Source of the DNA: Methanobacteriota archaeon
GTDB lineage: Archaea > Thermoplasmatota > Poseidoniia > Poseidoniales > Thalassarchaeaceae
Direction: 5' to 3'
Assembly (NCBI GenBank): GCA_002725475.1
Contig: PBPH01000082.1
Location: 1-9,620 of the forward strand
DNA length: 9,620 nt
Shown: in pieces, positions 1 through 5,321 of the stretch
Position numbering within the stretch: the stretch's first letter is position 1
How the letters are laid out: each line of letters begins with the position of its first letter
The notes under the pieces: model-generated
Databases searched by the model: none
What the model saw: only the letters and a program-made list of their open reading frames with translations
What the model was told of the DNA's origin: nothing
Program-made: the position numbers and the translations under genes

Positions 1-3000
1 CTTTAAGTTGGAATGGATGGGTAGAAATTGATGGCGCTGAAATTTATACCAATTTGACCAGCACTGCCCCAGCAATTTTCCTAGATGATGTTGATGCAAT
101 TCTAGAAGGTATAAACTTGCACGGGACCCATGCTGGGATACAATGGACAGGCAGAGGATTAGATTCCAAACTTAGCAATAGTACTTTGGTTGGTAACAAT
201 TGTCTATCAGTCACAGATGTACCCTTATTGGAAACCTGGGGTTTGGATGTTTCCGGTTGTAGCGGAAATATTGCATTTTCTTCAACCGATGTAAATCTCA
301 CAGATTTCAATCAGGGTAGCATGGCATTGGTAATTTCTGGGCCAAGCTATATCCGTTCAATTTCGAGTCAGGTGACAATCCCAACCCTTCCACCTAGTGC
401 GACATTTGATGAAATGTGGTTTGTAGATATGTGGGCTGTTAATCAATATCTTCACGGCCTCCCTTGGGCGGAGATAAACGTCTCATTTTCTCAAATAGAA
501 TCCGATTTCAATCTTACACTTCCTTATGGTGGAAATACAGAACTTGGGCCTTTCGTAGGTCAAAGGCATACAATTACGGGTTCTTCCACAATTACTGAAA
601 TTTCTACTGATTGCACATACGATAACACAACTGGCTCCACTGGTCCGGATTCTCTAGATCAAGATTTGTCATACTACCTTTGCACGATATCATTGACCAA
701 TCAACCCCCCCTTATCATTTGGGACGAGCCAATCAATGGAACGGTAGTTAGTTCAGGGGCAGCATTGTGGTTCAACGCTAGTAATTCATGGGATTTAGAT
801 AACGACCCACTTACATTTACATGGACTAGTAGCATCGATGGCCCACATACGAGTTTCTGCCAAGGCACCGGTAGTTCGGGAGATGCAAATATACAATTCA
901 ATGACGGTAATTGTTTGCTCACGGACGGCGTGCATCAAATTACACTGGAAGTTTGTGATGACCAAGGGAATTGCGCGAACGAGACCCGCACGATTGAATT
1001 CGTTAATCTACCTCCTGATGTAGTTCTCACTACCATTCCACCAGTAGACTCAAACGATGGAGTTTTGAGGGTCAATTATACAGAAATGGTTCATTTCAAT
1101 GCTTCATCAACTGTCGATTATGAAGGGGATGTAATCGATATTCAAGAAGGGGCTGGATATGAAGGAATTAGTGCAGTTTTCTACGATTTAGAATGGAATC
1201 GAACCTTTGCAGGTGCAACAAATAGAGAATTTACCTATACAGTCACATTCTCTGATGGGCTAAATCCAACCGTTTTCAAAAACATTTCAGTTGAAGTACA
1301 GAATGAATATCCTCACCCGTCGTTTTCAGTTTCCCGAGATGATAACTATTCTGAATCTGAAGTGACCCTTGACGGGTCAGCATCATTTGATCCTGAAGGG
1401 GACCCGATTTCAGCATGGTGGCATTCATCAATTGACGGTGATTTAAACACATCATTGTCCAATCAACTTGTTTGGTCGGGACATCTAAGTCAAGGAAACC
1501 ACACAATTAGTTTAAGGCTCTCAGATGATGATTCCTATCACATTAATCAATGGTCTCAACCTTACCAAATTACAATCCAAGTTGAAAATTCATTACCACT
1601 TGCTCATATTGAACTTCCAGTCACTGCAACTAGTGCCGAGTCTGCAGACTTGATTCTATTCTCTGCATATGGTTCTGGTGATTGGGACGCACCATGTTCT
1701 GAGGCCTTTTCACAGATGTCATCAGGATGGTTATGTAATCCAAATTCGGTTTCAAATCCAGATACAGTTACTCCTGTATGGACCAGTGATCAACTAAGTG
1801 AGCCATTTGGTAGTGATTGGGAAGTTCAAGCTCGCCTTCCAAGCGGAACAAATGTAGTTACATTGACAGTTTCTGACGGGACAAATGCACCAGTTAGTGA
1901 TTCGGTAACTCTAGAGATTTCAAAGAGCGCCCCCATTATTGTACTAACATCCCCTACCAATGGAATAGAGGTAATCAGTGATGAAGTGGTATTATTTGAC
2001 CCCCAACAATCTTGGGATCCTGATGGGGATAATTTCACATTCACTGTAACATCCAATCTTCTTTCAGAACCAATTCTTGATGCAGTAGATCCTAGTTATT
2101 GGTATTCTAGATATGTTCCATCAGGGGAACATGAACTTACTTTCACTATGACGGATTCTGATGGGATGAGTAGGTCAGAGACTCGTATTGTCAAGGTGCT
2201 CGCTTCACCACCAATAGCCATAATTTCATCCCCACTAGAAGGGGAGTCAATTTCACCCGGGGCAAATGTGTTACTCGATGGAAATGAATCATGGGATGCT
2301 GATGAAGATATTATTCTGTATCGCTGGTATATAGGTCAAGGCTCTTCTGCAGTGTTGTTGAACGAGACTAAGATTGCCAATCAAACATTATTGCCAGGCG
2401 AACATTTGATTTCACTGCAAGTTAAAGATAGCAGAGGTGCATCAACATGGGCCTTTACGAACATTACAGTTGAGAATTCATGGCCAATTCTAGATGATTT
2501 ATTGATGGAACCAGGAATACTAACTGCGGGCGAACAATCGACAATCACAGTTCGTGCTTTCGTGATTGATGCCGATATGACAACGTGGGAATGTGTTGGC
2601 TGGGCATCCCAAGGAGGGGTTGAAACAAATTTCTCACTTAGCGACGATGGTTCGGTTGCTGATGGATTTGCAGGGGACGGTATATGGACTGGTCAGGTAA
2701 CTGTCACACCTGGCAGAGATGGGTGGATGAATATCGAAGTGGTTTGCAGAGATGGACCTACCGAAGACCCTCGTCTTTCCAATCGTCTTTCATCAACAAT
2801 CAAAGTCGAGGGTGCGTCACAAAATACTTCATTTCTCGATGTGATTTCAGATAGCGCTCTACTTATTTTGTTGGGATTAATGGCCATACTAATTGCAGCA
2901 GGCGCCATGTTCTCAGTTGTACGCAAGAAGCGACTTGAAGCAGATATTGAGATGATTGAGTCATGGGGAGTCGGTAGTTTCAATTCACAAGATGAGGAAG

Positions 3001-3095
3001 AATCCCAAACAGACGTCACAACTGGTATTGACTTTACCGAAGATTTGGACGAGGAAGAGCAATCAGAAATCCCTTCAATGATAGATATTGAATAA
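1..3095 (+). CDS. Large PKD-repeat surface protein with C-terminal membrane anchor (5' partial)
   Basis: The reading frame is open to the left edge (the codon at 3-5 is TTA, followed by SWNGWVEIDGAEIY), so the protein starts outside the window. TTG at 54 is internal. Residues here count from that TTG. Residues 1-110 have short hydrophobic strands and Gly/Asn turns, like a right-handed beta-helix. From about 217 to 808 come roughly six PKD/Ig-like domains (near 217-317, 320-416, 419-512, 514-623, 625-715 and 719-808). Several carry the PKD-type 'SWDxDxD' or 'SFDPEGDP' turn. Residues 812-918 resemble the choice-of-anchor X type domain (DDGSVADGFAGDGIWTG). One transmembrane helix (935-956) is followed by RKKR and a Glu/Asp-rich tail of about 55 residues, giving an outside bulk and a cytoplasmic C-terminus. 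About 22 N-X-S/T sequons suggest N-glycosylation. The likely role is adhesion or cell-envelope structure; the ligand is unknown. Confidence 0.9.
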   Translation, partial: LSWNGWVEIDGAEIYTNLTSTAPAIFLDDVDAILEGINLHGTHAGIQWTGRGLDSKLSNSTLVGNNCLSVTDVPLLETWGLDVSGCSGNIAFSSTDVNLTDFNQGSMALVISGPSYIRSISSQVTIPTLPPSATFDEMWFVDMWAVNQYLHGLPWAEINVSFSQIESDFNLTLPYGGNTELGPFVGQRHTITGSSTITEISTDCTYDNTTGSTGPDSLDQDLSYYLCTISLTNQPPLIIWDEPINGTVVSSGAALWFNASNSWDLDNDPLTFTWTSSIDGPHTSFCQGTGSSGDANIQFNDGNCLLTDGVHQITLEVCDDQGNCANETRTIEFVNLPPDVVLTTIPPVDSNDGVLRVNYTEMVHFNASSTVDYEGDVIDIQEGAGYEGISAVFYDLEWNRTFAGATNREFTYTVTFSDGLNPTVFKNISVEVQNEYPHPSFSVSRDDNYSESEVTLDGSASFDPEGDPISAWWHSSIDGDLNTSLSNQLVWSGHLSQGNHTISLRLSDDDSYHINQWSQPYQITIQVENSLPLAHIELPVTATSAESADLILFSAYGSGDWDAPCSEAFSQMSSGWLCNPNSVSNPDTVTPVWTSDQLSEPFGSDWEVQARLPSGTNVVTLTVSDGTNAPVSDSVTLEISKSAPIIVLTSPTNGIEVISDEVVLFDPQQSWDPDGDNFTFTVTSNLLSEPILDAVDPSYWYSRYVPSGEHELTFTMTDSDGMSRSETRIVKVLASPPIAIISSPLEGESISPGANVLLDGNESWDADEDIILYRWYIGQGSSAVLLNETKIANQTLLPGEHLISLQVKDSRGASTWAFTNITVENSWPILDDLLMEPGILTAGEQSTITVRAFVIDADMTTWECVGWASQGGVETNFSLSDDGSVADGFAGDGIWTGQVTVTPGRDGWMNIEVVCRDGPTEDPRLSNRLSSTIKVEGASQNTSFLDVISDSALLILLGLMAILIAAGAMFSVVRKKRLEADIEMIESWGVGSFNSQDEEESQTDVTTGIDFTEDLDEEEQSEIPSMIDIE

Positions 3096-3100
3096 TTTCA

Positions 3101-3835
3101 TTATTCCTCAGGTCCCCAAGGAGTTCGTGTGCGATTTAGCCCGAATCTTTTCAGATAGAGGAAAATTAGGTTCTTTCTTCCATCAGTCCATGTGTTAATT
3201 TCAGCATCTCCAACACGGGGCCTGTAAGGTACTGAAATTTCAATCGCCTTTTTCTTACCATAACAGCGTCTAGCGTTAATCTTCATTTCTTCTGAAAGAG
3301 GCATTCCATCATTGGTTGGACGCATCTTTGGATTTTCCATGATATTCTTCCAGAACACCCACATCCCTGACTGTGAATCGTGAATACCATACCAGAACAA
3401 CATCCTTGCAGTGAATGATAGTGCCCAATTTCCAAAACCATGCATTCCCGACATACTACCTTCTTCGGCCTTCCTAAGACGATCACATGTGATGAATTTC
3501 AAATCATCTTCCACTAATTTCTTGACCAAACCGGGGACTTCCTCACCAGGATATGTACAATCAGCATCCATAGTGACGATTATTTCACCTGGGGCCATTG
3601 CAAAACCCGTTCTATATGCACGTCCGTAGCCTCTGCGTGGTTCGAGATAGACTTGCGCACCTTCTTGTTCAGCTAATTCTCTAGTTCGGTCGGTAGAATT
3701 GCCATCAATGATTAGAAAATCGAGTTTTTCGCACCATCCATCGTTTGGTACGGATCTAATTGTATCGACAATTGCAGCCTCTTCATTCCGCGTAGGAATC
3801 ACTACGGTCACATGTACTGGGAGTGTATCAGACAT
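3101..3835 (-). CDS. Family 2 glycosyltransferase, DPM1/DPG-synthase-like
   Basis: This is a GT-A fold, GT2 family enzyme expected to move a sugar from a nucleotide-sugar donor to a lipid phosphate or similar acceptor on the cytosolic face. Positions count from an upstream ATG at 3970. VVIPTRNEE (56-64) is the first strand. D89-GNST-D94 is the nucleotide-binding DxSxD-type loop. D135-A-D137 is the metal-binding DxD. DSQSGMWVF (198-206) matches the D..SG[FM]. motif, and PLSEEMKINA (224-233) and the YRPRVGDAEIN segment near 249 are typical of dolichol-phosphate-sugar synthase relatives. No membrane helix is present, unlike longer DPM synthases. I chose ATG at 3835 (MSDTLPVHVTVVIPTRNEE, 244 aa). 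The 45 residues added by the ATG at 3970 do not resemble GT2 and overlie the dyad and Shine-Dalgarno of the divergent gene. A TTG at 3847, 8 nt after GAGGGTG, is another possible start. The donor and acceptor cannot be read from sequence. Confidence 0.88.
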   Translation of the reverse strand: MSDTLPVHVTVVIPTRNEEAAIVDTIRSVPNDGWCEKLDFLIIDGNSTDRTRELAEQEGAQVYLEPRRGYGRAYRTGFAMAPGEIIVTMDADCTYPGEEVPGLVKKLVEDDLKFITCDRLRKAEEGSMSGMHGFGNWALSFTARMLFWYGIHDSQSGMWVFWKNIMENPKMRPTNDGMPLSEEMKINARRCYGKKKAIEISVPYRPRVGDAEINTWTDGRKNLIFLYLKRFGLNRTRTPWGPEE

Positions 3836-3918
3836 ATCAGTTACCAAACCGCCGACACCCTCATCTCTCTTGAAAGGCTCCATTGTATGAACTCGACGGG
3901 AATCGCTTGAAAACGGTA

Positions 3919-3935
3919 GCATACGAGGCGTATGC
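3919..3935. promoter_or_regulatory. Perfect inverted repeat in the divergent GT2/GT4 intergenic region
   Basis: GCATACG-AGG-CGTATGC has 7-bp arms with no mismatch and a 3-bp centre. It lies between the divergent glycosyltransferase starts, 16 nt before the Shine-Dalgarno of the rightward gene. It could be a dimeric-regulator operator serving both genes or an RNA hairpin in the rightward leader. The symmetry is directly seen; the function is inference. Confidence 0.5.
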
Positions 3936-3951
3936 AAGCCTAGAGGCGCCG

Positions 3952-3960
3952 AGGAGGTGA
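3952..3960 (+). promoter_or_regulatory. Strong Shine-Dalgarno site for the GT4 gene
   Basis: AGGAGGTGA is a full-length match to the archaeal 16S anti-Shine-Dalgarno (ATCACCTCC). It ends 4 nt before an in-frame ACG at 3965 but 16 nt before the first ATG at 3977. The other two clear sites in the window sit 4-5 nt before their starts, so this site points to 3965 rather than 3977 as the place of initiation. Confidence 0.75.
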
Positions 3961-3976
3961 GAAAACGCATATTGCG

Positions 3977-5236
3977 ATGCTATCTGGAGAATATCCCCCG
4001 CGATGGGGCGGAATGGGCTCGACAGTGTTTCACCTCTCGGGAGCATTAGCGAAAATGGGCCATAGAGTAACAGTAATCACACGTAGCGACCCAAAGGCGC
4101 GAAAAGATTCCTCATTAATTCCGAAGCAGGATGGCGTAAATGTCAGGATGGTTAAATGGGCAAAAATTCCCATGGCTTTCACACGTTCATATGGTAAGCA
4201 CGCATTGAAGGACTTACTTGCATTGCACAAGAGGGATCCAGTTGATGCTGTACATGTGCATGCTCCAATGATTTCTTGGACTCCAAAACAGTTTGCTAAA
4301 GTACGTACGGAAATTGGTAATGTTACCACAAGTCTGCATGGTTCATGGCTTGGAGAGAGAGATGGAATGATTAGGGCGGCTAAATTTGGTGAATCTGCTA
4401 CTTGGAAAAACCCTAATGATTTAGCGATTTTATTAACCGCTAAACATTATGCAAAATATGAGCGAGCAGCTGTTCGCGGTTCAACCATATGTGTGCCCAA
4501 TTCTGAGGCAACAAAAAGAGATTTTGAATCACGTTACAACCCCCCTAATAATTGGCGAGCTGAAGTGGTTAGATGGGGTGTAGATGTAGAAATGTTCAGG
4601 CCACAAAATCATGATGATGAAGATTCTCAAATTGCTCACGAGGAGATGCGCAGAAGGTTTGGACAACCCGATGAATTAGCATTGTCTGGCAGCGCTGAAA
4701 CCAATACACCACTATTGCTCGCAGTTGGTCGTTTAGCTGGAAGAAAAGGTTTCAGGACCCTCCTCCGTGCTATGCCTATGATTATTGCAGAAAATCCGAA
4801 TACCCATCTAGTAATTGTAGGTCGTGGTCATATGCGCAAAACCTTGCTCAAACAAGCAAAGAAATTAGGAATTGAAAATGCAGTGTCAATAGAATCTGGA
4901 ATGCCCTTTTCGGCCCTAGCACAACTTTTCCGTTCAGCAGATCTTTGTGTTTATCCATCGCTCTACGAAGGCCAGGGTTTGATTCCACTTGAAGCAATGG
5001 CTTCTGGCACCCCTTGTGCTACGGTAGATGACGGCCCTCTTCCCGAAATGGTGGATGAAAGTGTAGGTGCCCTATTTGAAGTGGGCGACCCGGAGTCTCT
5101 TGCTCAAGAAGTCAATTTATTGCTTTCTGATCCAGAGAAAATGGCGTTCTTCGCCGAGGCGGGTCGAAAGAGGGTGATTAGTGAATACACATATGATTTG
5201 AATGCGGCCAAATATGCTGAATTTTACTCTCAATGA
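3977..5236 (+). CDS. GT4-family (GT-B fold) glycosyltransferase
   Basis: This is a retaining GT-B enzyme of family GT4, cytosolic or membrane-peripheral, using a nucleotide-sugar donor. Counting from ATG 3977 (419 aa, normal for the family): the glycine-rich acceptor-domain loop GEYPPRWGGMGS (4-15) is followed by HLSGALAKMGHRVTVITR. VHVHAP is at 93-98 and TSLHGSW at 118-124. The C-terminal donor domain has AVGRLAGRKGF (249-259), VIVGRG (279-284) and the E-x7-E signature EGQGLIPLE, with E331 and E339 the usual donor-binding acids. A charged linker (about 209-245) separates the domains. Starting at ATG 3977 removes part of the first beta strand (HIAMLSGEYPP in the upstream frame), so the ACG at 3965 may be the true start (423 aa). 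It is divergent from the GT2 gene and probably shares its pathway, such as envelope glycan or glycolipid assembly. The sugar specificity is unknown. Confidence 0.92.
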   Translation: MLSGEYPPRWGGMGSTVFHLSGALAKMGHRVTVITRSDPKARKDSSLIPKQDGVNVRMVKWAKIPMAFTRSYGKHALKDLLALHKRDPVDAVHVHAPMISWTPKQFAKVRTEIGNVTTSLHGSWLGERDGMIRAAKFGESATWKNPNDLAILLTAKHYAKYERAAVRGSTICVPNSEATKRDFESRYNPPNNWRAEVVRWGVDVEMFRPQNHDDEDSQIAHEEMRRRFGQPDELALSGSAETNTPLLLAVGRLAGRKGFRTLLRAMPMIIAENPNTHLVIVGRGHMRKTLLKQAKKLGIENAVSIESGMPFSALAQLFRSADLCVYPSLYEGQGLIPLEAMASGTPCATVDDGPLPEMVDESVGALFEVGDPESLAQEVNLLLSDPEKMAFFAEAGRKRVISEYTYDLNAAKYAEFYSQ

Positions 5237-5250
5237 GCATTTATCGTCTC

Positions 5251-5266
5251 TGAAATTACAATTTCA
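5251..5266. promoter_or_regulatory. AT-rich inverted repeat between the GT4 gene and the TSP3-repeat gene
   Basis: TGAAATT-AC-AATTTCA has perfect 7-bp arms and a 2-bp centre, 14 nt after the GT4 stop codon. It could belong to the end of the GT4 transcript or be an operator or promoter element for the next gene. No T-run follows, which argues against a standard terminator. Function not determined. Confidence 0.35.
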
Positions 5267-5303
5267 CCCCTCCATCGCGGTGGCAAAGTGGTTATGACCT
5301 TGG

Positions 5304-5321
5304 CGGGTGCCTAGGCACCCG
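5304..5321. promoter_or_regulatory. 18-bp perfect palindrome abutting the TSP3-protein start codon
   Basis: CGGGTGCCTAGGCACCCG reads the same on both strands and ends at the base before ATG 5322. As RNA it would give a GC-rich 7-bp stem with a CUAG loop directly before the start. As DNA it is an ideal site for a symmetric dimer. No Shine-Dalgarno lies between it and the ATG, so the mRNA may be leaderless (a weak TATA-like GGTTATGA sits at about 5290-5297) or the hairpin may gate translation. Confidence 0.55.

Noticed and set aside
54..56. TTG as the start of the large PKD protein
   Set aside because: The frame continues open to the window edge with sensible protein sequence and no signal peptide follows this TTG.
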